Counted from the stretch's first letter, positions 34,116 to 46,381 are shown. The stretch: 64,000 bases of DNA from Neurospora tetrasperma FGSC 2508 (GCF_000213175.1 NW_009799103.1:2508033-2572032); one strand, 5' to 3'. Translations and numbers: made by a program. The notes: generated by a model not told the origin, from the sequence alone.

Positions 34116-36348
34116 GATTGGCTGAGACCCAGTTTGGCTGATGTGGCGCGGTGAGACGCGAATTATTGTTGAAATGCTGGAAGATATGGTAAGGATAGCC
34201 TTTGGTGGACTGACGACGCGAGCACACCCAAAGAGGAAACTGAATGATGAGGTCGAATGGGTAGGGCCAGATGACCCGGCTTCTTGTCGGGGGGGTTATC
34301 CGGCGGATCGGTGGACAACTAGACAAATCACGGTGGTCGGTCGGGCTCTGTTCTAAAGCAGAGAAAGGTGATCGAGGGTAGGAGAAGGATGCTGAAGAAC
34401 AAAAAGCATTGTAAAGGCACCGCCCATGCTATCAGGAAAAGAGAGTGCGTGCGACCTAGGTGTCTACCTAATGAACACCAGCAATGCAGCGCATAAGAAA
34501 CAAGGAGGAAAGCAGTCGGTAGTGAGGCTGGAAGTCTGTATTTGTATAGTTGTGAGTCCCAGACTTGGATTCCAAAAGAGTCGACGCGCGCGCGACTGGA
34601 AAAGGTGAGATGAAGTTGAGAAAGGACGACGACAGGAAGGCGAGAGCAGCTGCAGTGGTGGGTGCGGGCGCAGGCTCGATTGACGGTACGTAATGCAAGA
34701 TGGGAAAGACACCAGTGAGGCAAGCCGCGGCGTGCGTGGCGTAGCGTGCGTGAGTGAGTGAGTGACAAAAGGACGAATGCTTGCTTGCAGTGCTTGACTT
34801 GCTTGCCGAAAGATATCTGAGATTGTGTGAGTTTTCAGTCACCAGAAATTCGATGGGGATTGGGAAGTTCGCTTCAGGAAGACTGACTCGGTTGAAGACT
34901 CGTTCTCCAAATATCCCGGGGCGGCAAAGATGGTGCAGTAAGGAGGGGAATGGAAGAGGGGGGGCAAATTATTGGTGGTGACTCTTGAGTTAGGTCCCGT
35001 CGGTGATACAGTGGCAGTGAATGAGTGGGTGGACCCCCAACAGCAAGAGGCCCAGCCGGCCGGGGATCGGGCCAGACGGAAGCTGGCTCCGGCACCAGCT
35101 GGCAGACGTGTGAGCTCTTGGCCGTTTGCTTCCAAAGCGGACCGTCGAGGTTGATGACGAGAGTGTCTGGCCAACTGATTGGAAGATAGTTCTCTCGATC
35201 CATTGCACCCTTTTTCAAGCCCAAGCTCGCTGCAGGCCGCAGAGCCTCAAAAGCCCCTGTAGTGTAGACACTCGCACGTTGACAGGTATATACGCAGTAC
35301 ATCCAAAAGCTGAACATGGTCGGCCTCGGTCCAAGTGTCATGATTCAATTGTTATAATTCCCTGTGAACCCAGATCTGCTTGCCAAGGGAACCTTTGCCC
35401 CTCAGAAGAATTCAACTTCATTATGGCCTCCCGCGGAGTCGGCAGAAGGGGTCCATTGCACTATAAATCGCTGTCTAGGCTGTCTCACAAGCTACCCTGT
35501 CCCAGGCACACGCAGTACTTACATAGTACAGTACACAGTAAGATCGCCCCAACGATACTGGGCATGACTGGATCAGATCGCTGAGACTGGATACCTACAT
35601 ACGGGGAGTGCTAAGTACACTATACTACCGTAACCGGGCAATCTGTAACTAATCAAGCTGTCAAGGTTTATCTAGGAGGAACCTTTAATGGTCATTCACG
35701 ACGCTTTTGTTTTGCTGCTTGGATTGATTTATCCTTATCAGCTTGATCAAGGTTCGAAAGGGCCCCGCTGTGTCCTGATTACCTACCTATGCTGCCTTGT
35801 TAATCGTTGGGAGACAATGCAGTAACTCGGCAAACATCAACATCCTCATTGACACTGGGGAAAATACCTATGCTTTTTGGTGATACTCCATAGTGAAAAA
35901 CTTGTTTCAAACAGCCCATCACCCGGCCCAACTTTGCCCCTTTTGAACGAAAACACCGTGTGATGTGTCAACCTTCGGAACTTGAAGATAGAAAGCCGAC
36001 AAAGATCCATCAGCTAGTTTGGAAATTGGAATTAACGATATACTCCCCAGCATATTCAGCAGCTCTAACCAGGCAACTCCCTCTGCCAAACATCCGAGTT
36101 CCGTATATTCTTTTTGATTCCCAACAGAAAACAACATGCAGAACAGTGGCTAAAAATGAAACCATGTGATGGCCAAGATATCCTCTACTGAGTAGTACTG
36201 ACAGAGGAGACTTCAGGGCTAACCCAAGTAGACGGCGCCGTCCCAACCAAAAACCCATCCATCTTGAACGCTTCCAGTACGGCAAACCTACTCCGTTCCT
36301 TTGCTACAAGTGACCTCAACCTCAACTTGGCTTGGGATTCAAAGGTTT
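34116..36348. other. NYN gene leader and RSC1-like 3' region
   Basis: This is 2.2 kb between the NYN-gene start and the stop of the RSC1-like gene, both on the minus strand. It contains TAGTGTAG at 35260-35267 and no convincing gene. Frames in 34328-34842 are Ser/Leu-rich and appear to be leader noise. Confidence 0.5.
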
Positions 36349-39300
36349 CTAAGCCTTCAACCCCGTCGCCTTGACGCTCGTCAAACCCTTTGCATCGGCC
36401 AGAAAAGCCTCCTCCAACTGTTTCCTTTCCTCCTCCGTAACCAAGCCCTTCTTGATCTGATCTTCAAGCCACCACCTTAAACTCTTCTTCCTAATCTCCG
36501 CCTCCGTTAGCCCCTTGTTCTCCTCCTTACTTTGCCTCATCATCTCTTCCCACTCGTCTCTGCCCCCTAGCAATTCCTCCAAATGCCTCGTCCCCTTCTG
36601 CATCTGCTCGCACCACTGCAGGATGCCCTCCTCCAGCAGACTCAGTGCCTTTTTGTGCTCATTCCCCTCGCCATTCGCCTTTGCCTCGGCGGTTTTGGCA
36701 GCTTTGCGCTTGTTTGCCTCTTCCTGCAGCGCCTCATCCCGTTCCTTCCTCTTGCGCCTCCGCTCCTCCTTGCGAGCTTTGATGCTCTCCCAGTGAACAC
36801 TGTGACCCAATCCAGCGTACTGCTCCGCCACGCCACCATTGCGAACAGAAGCTCGGTTAAGGGGCGGCGCGGTGAAAAAGAGGACACGTCCTTGGTCGTC
36901 CGTCTGAAATTGCTTCTTCACCTCCTCCGGGATCTCACTGTCGATGTTCTCGGCAAGGGTGTAGACCTCGGGGGCACGCGGCGCGTTGTACGCATTACCA
37001 GCGGCCGGACCTGGGGCGAGCTGCTGTGGCATGGTTGGCGGGTGCTGCTGCATGGGAGTTCCCATCGGAGGTGGCTGGTGGTGCCTGTTGGGCGTGGGGA
37101 AGTTGGGCGCTATTGGCGACGGCTGCGGATGAGAATGGGAGTGATGCACTGCCGGCAAGCCTATGGGTACACCAGGGTGGTGCGGTGGGCCGACTCCAAA
37201 GGGCTGTTGTTGTGGTGGTGGTGGTGGTGGCGGCGGGTGCGCGTGCACCGGCCTGGAATGTGGGTGATGGGGGTCGTACTGGGGCCCGGGAGGCGGCGCC
37301 GGAGCGAGCTGGCTTTGTGTGGTCGGGGGGCCGTGGTGAATGTATTGAATTTGCTGGTAGGGCTGGTGAAGTTGTTGTTGTTGAAGATGTTGTTGCTGCT
37401 GCTGCTGCGGCGGCGGCGGCGGCGGCTGGTGTGGAGGCTGAGGAATTGGGACGTGTTGTGGCCCGGGACCGTGGTACGGAGGAGGTTGTTGGTGCGAGTA
37501 AGAAGGAGGCTGCTGATGTGGGTAATGATGGGGGCTTGGCTGCATCGGGGGCATCCCGGGATGATGGGGCTGCACGTGCATGGGCATGCCGGGCATTGGC
37601 TGGTGCTGGTGCTGGGGTCCTAGTGGCTGCTGATGGAGACCCTGATGGGGATGTGGTTGCAGCTGCGGTTGATACTGATGGATCGGCGGCGGCGGGTGCG
37701 ACTGCGGATGACCGTGAATCTGGACGATGTGAGGAGCGATGCCGTGACCCTGGGGTGGCGGCGGCTGCTGCTGCTGCTGCTGCTGCTGTTGCCGTGGTGC
37801 GAAATGCTGCACGTAGTGTTGACCTCCAAACGCGACGTGTCCACCAGGTCCAGGCGCGGGAGCGACAGATGGATGGAATGTTGGTGTTCCTGGAACACCA
37901 CCAGAGAAGGACTGACGGTGCGATGATCCGGAGCCAGGACCAGGACCAATAGCCAGCGGCACAGGCGCGATAAATATTGGGTGAGCTTCTGGCGGAGGCG
38001 ACTCCTTGTTCGAAAGATCTGTCGTCAGCTTACTACTTCACACGCCTCTTTTCCAACGCTAGTTTCTTTCTAGTCTGTCCCACACTGAGGTAGAGGAGGA
38101 GCAGGGAGGTGTGACAAGCTTTTGTCTAATGCAAAGAAGGTTTGACGGAAGTGCGCAGGGAGACTTGTGTGTGCCGAGAATCGATGGCGCGGCAAGAGGC
38201 AATGGGAACGAGAAAAAAAATTGACAAGGATGAGTGAAAGAGAACTGAAAGAGGGCAACCCAGTTCAAGGGATAGTAGAGGAAGTGGCAGGAGGGGAGAA
38301 AAGTGAGACTCAAACAATGTTGAAAGAGGGGGGAAAAAAAGAAGAAGAAAAAAAAAAAAAAAAAAAAAAACCTGTACAAGGGAGGAGGCACTGACAGGTT
38401 GACTCTGGCACTAGCCTCGGTCTCAAACGGAAACGAAACGAGGGATGACCCGGGCGTGGGAGAGCGGGATAGGTCGAGTCGTGAAGAGTGAGGCTGCGAA
38501 CGAGGAGTGAAATCAAACACAAAGGACGGGATGACAGAACCAGGAAGAAGCACCGAGGAAAAGGTGAATGGGATGGATGAATGTGGGGTTGGGAAAATTC
38601 TCAAAAGCACGCATTGAGAGCCACTTTGTTTGCTCTCCTGCTCCTCTCTGGAGGGAGCAGCTCCTATGGGCCTGGCAACCACCTCGCAACAGAAAATAAT
38701 TCAGAGAATGACGCTCAAGGAAATCAGCTTCGCTTACATTGGGCTCGCGAGGGCGACGATGGACCGCCCCAATGAGGGGAGGCGCATTCGGGCTCCTCCA
38801 CGTCGGTTTCGGCAAGTCGTCCGTCTCTTTGGCGTCGGCTTGCAGCAGATGCTTGATGGGACTGGGGATCTTCCTCATGGTGCGCGGCACGGGCCAGAGA
38901 TCCATCTCATAGTCCTGGTCGCGAACCTCTTCGGGCAGACAGCTGGACCACGTCTTAACCTTGTTGAACTTGCATTTCTCTTCGTTGTACCGTGCCTCGC
39001 AGACGTACACCATTTTGTTATATGGCAATCCGCGAGGGCGGCCCTTGGGGTAGCGGGTAATGAACATCACGAAGCATCGGTCCTCAACTTCTTCGATCCG
39101 GTGGTCGCGATACTGGCCTGTCTTGACCACCTCGTTCTCGTAAAAGAACTTGTCATAGCGATGGACCGTCTGTTCTGGGCGATAGAACCAGCAGGCATTC
39201 ACCCACTTCTGGCCAGACTTGTCCGACCACATGCGGTAGATCTGCGCGACTATGGGCTTGGAAAGATCGTTAGGGTTACGGATGTGAACCCAATCACCTA

Positions 39301-40925
39301 TAGTCACAGTCAGTCATCTGAACTCAACATGGTTGGCGTTGGCGCTTTTCCTTGGGGCCCGGATGCATAAACACATACCCACTCGCCACAGCTCGCCTCC
39401 GTGCTCAATGCTGTCCAAGGGCAGCTTTCCATCTGCGTCGCGAAAGTCATCGTCGGGCTTGGCCTTTTCCTGCTCCGTGAGGGCGCGTGCCTCTTTTTGT
39501 AGTTCAAGCGCATCTTCATACTCTTCACTCCCCTGTTCGTGGAAGAGCTTCGCATTCTCAAACATGAGTTCCAGGTCCTGGAGGACTTGGTCGAGATTTT
39601 GGTACTTTTTACGCTTGTGCTTCCTGATGATCATATCCAACGCAATCGGGTTGCGCACGGCGGCGTAGTAGCCCGGGCTTTCTGACTTGTCAGGGAGCCT
39701 CTGAAAGTGATTGATGCGCACATGGCCATTTTCGTTTTTGAATTTCCGCAGCCCCTTGAGTAGGGCCTGTATCCTGGCCTCTTGCGGCGTGAGGACCTTG
39801 AGGGGTCTCGTGTGCTTCTTTTGGGCCTCATCATCGTCGTCATCTTGTTTCCTTCTTCGAGACCGGCCACCGCGTCTCCGTCCACGCCGGCGCCGCCCAT
39901 CCGAGTCGACAGCATCCGAGTCATCCGATTCTGATTCCTCCTCCTCCTCTTCCTCCTCTTCCTCATCCTCTTCCTCTTCGGGGGTTGGCGAATCTTCAAA
40001 CTCGGGTAACGGACCGTAGTCGGGGATCTCGGCGTCTTTTTCGGTAATGTCCCCCTTCTGGACGAGTTCGGCAAGCTTTTCTTTGAAAACCTCGAGCAAC
40101 CGACCGGCATCGGAGAAGATCGGGGCGGAGGGTCTATTGTATACTTGTGCGTTATGGCATATGCGCGTCACGTCTTGAACGAATTCGTTGAAGCTTGTGT
40201 AGCTCTTTTTGCCCAGCTTGCCCTGCAGTATTGCGAAGAAACATGGTCAGCTCTGGCTTCATGAGTGCAGGGCAGCAAAACATGTCAACCTACCCTGATG
40301 GTGCTGAAGGCCATGGGGGTCTTGATAACCTCAAAGTAATCGGGAAGACTCCGCTTGTTGACTAACCTCTGGAAGCCAGAGGCAATCTCGTAGTCCCTAC
40401 AGACAAGATGGTTAGCGTGCCGACAGGTTCGCGAGGCACAGCATGAGTACCTGAGCGCAGGGGGCAGAGGGTGACTGACTCTCCATCCACCTTGACGGTG
40501 TACCGACACAGGTACTCGGACGTGTCTCTGATTAGCTGTAAGAGATCCTTGGCAGAATCACTCTCTTCTTCGTCTTCTTCGTCCTGATCGTGGTCCTCGT
40601 CCTCGTCGTCTTCTCGGTCATCGGCCATGTCCGCCTCTTGGTCTTTGTCGGTGGGTTTGCGTGGCTCGTCGTCTTTCGCATCGGCATCCTCCATGTCTAC
40701 ATCGTCATCGACGTCGCCCTTGGCCTCGATGGACTCGCGTACCTCGATCGCGTCACGGGCCGGGGCAGCTGCCATAATATTGCTGTTGGTGTTGCTGGAC
40801 TGTCGTCGCGTGGTTCTGGGGGTGGTTCTGGCGGTTGTCCTGGTCGGGGCAGCAGCTGAAGAAGTGGTGTTCCTCTTGGCGAGGGAGGAGTCGCCTCTGC
40901 TGGGGCGCTCGCGCAAAGTGGGCAT
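36349..40925 (-). CDS. RSC1: RSC1/RSC2-type chromatin-remodelling subunit (two bromodomains and BAH)
   Basis: Rsc1/Rsc2 are subunits of the RSC remodeller, with bromodomains that read acetylated histones. Proposed exons are 40480-40925, 40294-40396, 39379-40222, 38738-39297 and 36349-38028, about 1210 residues. Residues 1-145 are basic, then acidic. Bromodomain 1 is at ~150-265 (ASGFQRLVNKRSLPDYFEVI...CHNAQVYNRPSA). An acidic linker precedes bromodomain 2 at ~325-435 (YYAAVRNPIALDMI). The BAH domain is at ~466-590 (GDWVHIRNP...RRYPKG-like segments). A Pro/Gln/His-rich linker leads to a conserved C-terminal module (SEIPEEVKKQF, VLFFTAPP) and charged helices. Junction 1 uses GTCAGT, chosen because it restores VDGEDYEIASGF. 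The last junction is uncertain: a strong phase-0 donor (38737) needs the weak AAG acceptor at 38029, whereas the normal-looking CAG at 38019 breaks frame. That the two halves are one gene is inferred from family architecture. Confidence 0.82.
38348..38370. repeat. A homopolymer (23) in an RSC1-like intron
   Basis: A run of 23 A on the plus strand (T on the coding strand) lies inside the 709-bp last intron of the RSC1-like gene, unusually long for this window. Confidence 0.9.
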
Positions 40926-42886
40926 CGCGGCTACGCAAGCTAGTGTAGGTACGCAAGCTACGGGGATGTGGTAACGGGAGGGCAGATTGTAGTGTAGAGA
41001 GCTGGGACGGTAGCGCAAGGGTGGACTCCTAGACTCCTCTCCCCGGTCGGTTTGTCTGTGTTTCTCCAAGGTGTTTCCGCCAGACAAACCAAACACGCAG
41101 CGGCAGCAGCAGCAGCAGGTGCCTCTCCCTCACACATCCACAGTTCTCCACGCGCAGTCCAGAACACAGACACAGACACAGGTTCAGACGCCCGCTGCTG
41201 GAGCCAAGCCACACCCTATGTCTAAGGTAGCAGTAGTAGTAGAATAAGTAGTTGGTTGGCGTGTTGGCTCTGTTGTTCTTGGTGGGTGTTGATTGGGGTA
41301 CCGTTGCCGGGGCCGCGAGTCAGTCTGTGTGCGTCGATGGCAGAAAGAGGACGACGATCTCCTAAAAGATGCCCACCAAGGATACCTCGTGTAGAAAGTA
41401 GTGTAGTGTAGTGTAGTGATGGCTAGCTCTTCCTGGGGAAACACGCGAAACCAAGACGAGGGTCCAATTGGTGTCGATTGCTGCATTGGCAGTGACTGGT
41501 TGGGTCGCTTGTCCGTCGCCTCCAGCACTTCAGTTCCCTTGGGAGTCCACCTTAAGCGCACCTTAACGTCTTAAACGTGCTATTAGACGCGCCAAACCCT
41601 CGCTAGTTGCTTAGGCTAGGTAGGTTGACAGTAACGGGTTCAGTTGATCGCCTGCCACGAATGCATGACCCCTGACCATCTGTTACAGTATGTACTTAGC
41701 TAAGGTTCCATGCTGTGTGGGTTGGACCGTGCGTGATTGCCGGAAGGGCCGATCCACTGCGGCCCCGAGCCCCGCGACGGGTGAGCCCCGGTGGGCAGAG
41801 CAGCTGCTTAGCGCCTTGCTCAACGGGCGGGGCTTAAAGGCCTGGACTGCCTGTTACATTACATTACATGTTGAAGAGACTACCTAGGCCTCTATACGTA
41901 GGTAGGTAGAGGTAGGTACACGAGACAGATACATTAGGGCTCCTCTGTCTCTGAGGATGTTACTGTATAAAGGTAGTAACTAGAGGTATACTACGTACGT
42001 GTGTTATCCGTTGTACATTCCAGATTGTCTTGACATAACATGGCAGTCCGAAAAAGAGAAACCGGACCGCGTGGTGTTTCTGTTGTGCCATACACTACAG
42101 GTCAAAGTGTCACGTACCTCTACGGGCATGGGCGCTAATGATGTCGCCAACCCACAGTGACGTTTCACGCCCCGTTCGTTGTGGGAATCCTCCCCCCGTC
42201 AGCTTGAACGGTTCCCGCATTGTACATCTAGGTAACCCCCTTATTGATACACTACTAGTACCGTAAGCTGTAAGAATGACACCTCATCAACAACATCAAT
42301 CTTGTCACCTGGACTCTATCAAACTAATTGTTGGACGAACCAACCACCTGGGCAGTTTGAGTTTGCAGCTTGCTCTCGTCCCATCTTGGTTGACATCGTG
42401 ACATACATACTTCGATCTGGCCGCGCTTGTTCCGCTTGTACCTTGACCCCTGGTTTGTCCACCTCCTCCACTTGACTACTAAAAGACCCATAACCTTTCT
42501 CTTGGAAAGGTACACCTTGAGTCTTGGGAAACCGTAGTTACAAGGAAGAGCTTACCATCCATCCTAACTTGCGCAGACAGAGCACCACACCGCCGGTACA
42601 GCCCTCCTTCCGTTCACTTCGGCGCATAAAGGTACCATATCATTCAAACCAGGACAAGAATCCGTCTGAAGCTCTTATATACCCACCAAATGCACTCTGC
42701 ACTTGCGTCTCCCTAGTTGGCCAGCTTTGAATATAACTCTCGACTTTCACCCAAACCTAGATAAATCATCCACCATATCATCCAATCTCACGGCGAAGCT
42801 CTATCCAGGACATTGACCGTATCACCTATCCTCAAAGTATACTGTTGTCAACACTAGCACACCATCACCAACGCTAAGCGAGACCA
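40926..42886. promoter_or_regulatory. Divergent promoter region, RSC1-like gene and OTU1
   Basis: Two kb separates these head-to-head starts. It contains three clusters of TAGTGTAG (40941, 40990, 41398-41419), a dense GTAGGTA tract at about 41896-41925 and no convincing gene. Confidence 0.55.
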
Positions 42887-44071
42887 ATGCCGCAAATTCA
42901 GTTACGCCTCAGGACCCCCAGCGGCCAAACCCGCCTCGAAGTCGACGACGAGTCCATCTTGGAAGACCTGGTGGTACAGATAAGGACGGCCACCAAGATC
43001 GACAAGTTCTCGTTGAAATATGGCTACCCCCTAAAAGATCTCGATATCAGCGATGAAGCGCAGAAAGTCACCCCGCTCAAGGACCTCAAGCTGCGCGGAG
43101 AGACAATTGTCGTGGCTCCTCTGGAAAGCGCTGCTTCATTACCTGCGGCAGAGCCAGAAAAGCCCAAGTTTACACCAAAGGGCATCGAGCCGGACGAGAC
43201 GTCCATTGAGTGGCCTGAAAGAGGCGGATATCTTGGTGAGCGCTCACTCTACAAGCAAATTTTGGTTACCATATCGTATAACATGCGATGAGTGTATCCT
43301 AACTTGGAAACCCGCCCTGCACAACACAGTCCTCCGCGTAATGCCCGATGACAACAGCTGCATGTGTAAGTTTCACCACCCTTCACACCCTTCACACCCA
43401 TTCATAACCCATCTTACAACCGCCCGCCCGCCCCCTCACGCGCGCACTCACTCATTCACTCACTCACTCGCTCACTCACTTTCTCACCTCTGACAACAAT
43501 AACAGTCACAGCAGTAGGCGGCGCCCTCTCTATCGCCAACCCGTCCGCCGTCCTCCGTCGCCAAGTATCCGACTACATCCTCTCCCACCCCACCGAGTAC
43601 ACCGCCGCGATCCTTGGCTCCCCGCCTTCGGTCTACGCTTCCCGCATGCTGCAGTCAGACGTCTGGGGCGGCGCCATCGAGTTGTCCATCCTCTCGGACA
43701 TTTACAACATTGAAATTTCATCTATCGACGTTAAGTCCCTCCGAGTTGACCGGTTCGGCGAGGGCAAGAGCCTGAGAATCCTGATTCTCTACTCGGGCAT
43801 CCACTATGACCGCATCGCCTTTGCCATGGATCTGAGTTATCCCGTCGAGGTGGACGTGACGAAGTGGAGCACGGAGGACGAGGAGGTGTTGGATAAGGCG
43901 AGAAAGTTGGCGGAGCAGCTGCAGCGGATGCATTATTATACGGACACGACGGATTTTGTGATCAAGTGTGAGATGGATGGGTGTGGATGGATTGGACAGG
44001 GGACGAAGGATGCGGCGAAGCATGAGAGGGAGACGGGGCATGGGAGGTTTGGGGAGATGGAGATTAAGTGA
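42887..44071 (+). CDS. OTU1: Ubiquitin thioesterase OTU1 (Yod1-like)
   Basis: OTU1 is a cysteine deubiquitinase that works with Cdc48/p97 in the cytosol, for example in ER-associated degradation. Three exons (42887-43235, 43330-43365, 43506-44071) give 316 residues, the family's usual length. An N-terminal UBX-like/ubiquitin fold (residues 1-80, LRLRTPSGQTRLEV) is followed by the OTU domain. The catalytic segment PDDNSCMFTAVGG supplies Asp and the nucleophilic Cys near residue 127, and LILYSGIHYD supplies the catalytic His. At the C-terminus a C2H2 zinc finger is seen as CEMDGCGWIGQ...HERETGH. Exon 2 is only 36 nt and encodes VLRVMPDDNSCM. Intron 2 is filled with TTCACACCC and ACTC repeats. 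Codon use in the last 100 bases is strikingly G-rich (gga/ggg runs), unlike the first half. All active-site residues are present, so it should be functional. Confidence 0.95.
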
Positions 44072-45079
44072 GGATGAGGGAGGAAGGAAGGAAGGAAGAA
44101 AGATAGAAGCGAAAATGGACAAGGGACGGGGCAAGAAAGGTGAAGGGGATGATGGGAGGGGGGGCGATGTGAACAACGCGGGAACTCGCCTGGTTAGGCG
44201 GTCGGAAGCCGAATGTTGAGTGTCTCCAAGGGGTTCATATATACAATTACACTTGTACCTGCGTCTCGTACATGATGATTGCCGATTGACATTTTCAATT
44301 ATTGCATGTATGTTCCTGGTGGTATACATGGTACTCCCCAATCCTCCATCTACGCCGCGCCACGCCATGTCCGTTGGTGCACGTCCTGCCGCCCGGTTCG
44401 GATCCCGCACCAACGTCACACAGAGTGGAGACCCGAGAATCCGGGGAAACGGCGGGGGTGCCTACGGTCGGTGTGCGCCGCCGGGGGACCCACTATTCGA
44501 TGCTACGTACTGTGTCGAATCCTTCCATCTCCGGGCGTGAAAATGGTCACAAAGAAAAAAAAAGAATCTCAGACTCTCATATTTTTTATCTCAAGTCGTG
44601 TTCAGTCGGTCCAGCGAAGTTTAATTTGTGGAGACCAGGTCAAAGGAACGCAGCTGTTACATACCTTATCAACCGGACCGGACAGGAGGCCGAGCCCAGA
44701 ATTCGTCACGGGTACCTCGGCATCTCTCCAGCTATCTCTACACTACTAGGGTAGGACCTGTTTGGCCTAACACCAACGGGAGTGCTTACGGCATTCCATA
44801 TCACCAACTTTACGCTCAAACATCTGGTTGTTGGATTTGGTTCCTGGTGTTGAAGAATCAATACCTACTCCAGTCCGAGACAGCAGACGTGCTCTGACGA
44901 GTGACAACCAATCGGATCACCACCGTCCCAGACAGACAGCCAGAGACCAAAGCCCCGAGCGCGGAACTGAAGCTGAAGCGCTGCAGGCCAGGTGTCCGCG
45001 CAGTGAGCCCAGTGTTTCAGGACACACGATTGGCTAAACCTCGGCCCTACGGCGGCAGTGGTATGGTACACAGCGCACC
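44072..45079. other. Intergenic region, OTU1 3' end to mitochondrial carrier
   Basis: This is about 1 kb between two plus-strand genes. It begins with a purine-rich GGAA/GGGA 3' flank of OTU1. A 9-bp inverted repeat with a 26-nt spacer lies at 44372-44380 and 44407-44415. CTACACTA is at 44738-44745. There is no gene. An out-of-frame ATG at 45063 opens a short uORF overlapping the carrier start. Confidence 0.5.
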
Positions 45080-45239
45080 ATGTCCGCCGACTTCTGGGCC
45101 GGATACGTCTCCGGCGCCATAGGCATCGTCATCGGCAACCCGCTTGACATTCTCAAGGTCCGCCTCCAAGCCGGCGGCTCTTCCTCGTCGTCTTCCTCCT
45201 CTTCTTCCCTACCCACCCCAATCCCAAACTCAACCCCGT

Positions 45240-45271
<32 letters not shown>

Positions 45272-46381
45272 CCACCCACCTCAGGCACACCAGCAACAAC
45301 CTCGTGGATCCGGCCCTTCCTCAGGGGCACTGCTGCCCCGGTCCTCGGCTACGGCGCCCTCAACGCGCTCTTATTCGTCTCCTACAACAGAACCGAATCA
45401 GCCATCAACCACTTTGTTTTCGGAATCGATCCCTCTCTGCCTTTACAAACGGGGGTCAACCTCTGGAGTACCTGGATCGCGGGCGCCGTAGGCGGGTTGG
45501 CTACGTGGGTGGTGAGCACGCCTACCGAGTTGATCAAGTGTCGGGTTCAACTTGCAGAGGAGCAGCAGCAGGGGCAAGGATCGAGGGGGACCCAAGGTAG
45601 TAGTAGTAGTAGTAGTAGGGGGGGAATAGGAATAGTAGGAACCGAGAAAGGGTCATCATCATGGCAAGTAACCAAACACGTCCTCCGCACCCAAGGAATC
45701 AAAGGCCTTTACTTTGGCGGGGCGGTGACGGCGCTGAGGGATAGTATCGGGTACGGTTTCTATTTTTGGAGTTATGAGTTGACTTCGAGATGGATGGTGG
45801 CTGCTGCTGCTGCTGCTTCTTCTTCTTCTTCTTCTTCTTCTTCTTCTTCTTCTTCTTCTTCTTCTTCTTCTTCTTCTTCCTCGGGGGAATCTTCCTCCTC
45901 CTCCTCTTTCTCTTCTTCTCAGGCCGGAGGTATCTTGACCTCCGAAGCAGCCCGCGTCCTTCTCTGCGGTGGACTGGCGGGAATCATCACCTGGGCGAGC
46001 ATTTTCCCCCTGGACGTGATCAAGACACGGGTTCAGACTCAGGGGATCCTTCCACTTCCAGCTTCGGGTTCGGGTGTTATCGAAACCCAAGGGGAGCAAA
46101 CTGCACTCTTGGACAGGACGGCGAGCCGGCGGAAGCAAAGGCCATTGGGAGCTTGGGAAGTCGCCAAGTTGACCTACAGAGAGGGCGGGGTCAAGCCGTT
46201 CTTTAGGGGGTTGGCGGTCTGTAGTGTCAGGGCTTTCATCGTCAATGCTGTGCAGTGGGCAATGTATGAGTGGATCATGACGGAACTTGGGCAGGGCAGG
46301 AGGGCGAAGGCATCGGGCACCGGTGGTGTCGAAGCGGGAACTTTGGGAAGCGGCGAGCTTGCTGGGATGGGTGCTGCTTGA
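45080..46381 (+). CDS. Mitochondrial carrier (SLC25 family)
   Basis: This is a solute carrier of the mitochondrial inner membrane. A single exon encodes 433 residues, long for the family (usually ~300), because of low-complexity inserts. The three tandem repeats carry the signature at NPLDILKVRLQ (about residue 20), TPTELIKCRVQ (~149) and FPLDVIKTRVQ (~310), with partner glycine-rich helices (GAVGGLATW, GGLAGIITW). The transport substrate cannot be fixed; the first repeat (DFWAGYVSGAIGIVIGNPLD) is most like the SLC25A45/47/48 and carnitine/amino-acid carrier group. Insertions are a Ser run plus poly-Ala after the first signature, a Gln/Gly/Ser stretch after the second, and 22 consecutive Ser between repeats 2 and 3. 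The C-terminus is Gly-rich. The start at 45080 gives the carrier fold directly. Confidence 0.9.
45818..45883 (+). repeat. TCT repeat encoding 22 Ser in the mitochondrial carrier
   Basis: TCT triplets ending TCC TCG, preceded by six GCT (Ala) codons, lie in the loop between carrier repeats 2 and 3. The reading frame is preserved. Confidence 0.95.

Noticed and set aside
38059-38682. 207-codon minus-strand open frame inside the RSC1-like region
   Set aside because: T-rich intron-like sequence with a Phe run from a homopolymer, flanked by splice signals; no protein character.
43366-43505. Short repeated units in OTU1 intron 2 as a CRISPR-like array
   Set aside because: The genome is eukaryotic. 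The units are 4-9 bp microsatellites without spacers, inside an intron.
44372-44415. Inverted repeat with a GGTTCGGATCC segment resembling a tRNA T-arm
   Set aside because: Only a 9-bp stem and a 26-nt spacer. There is no D-arm or anticodon arm and the length is far below 70 nt, so it is not a tRNA. A chance hairpin is likely.
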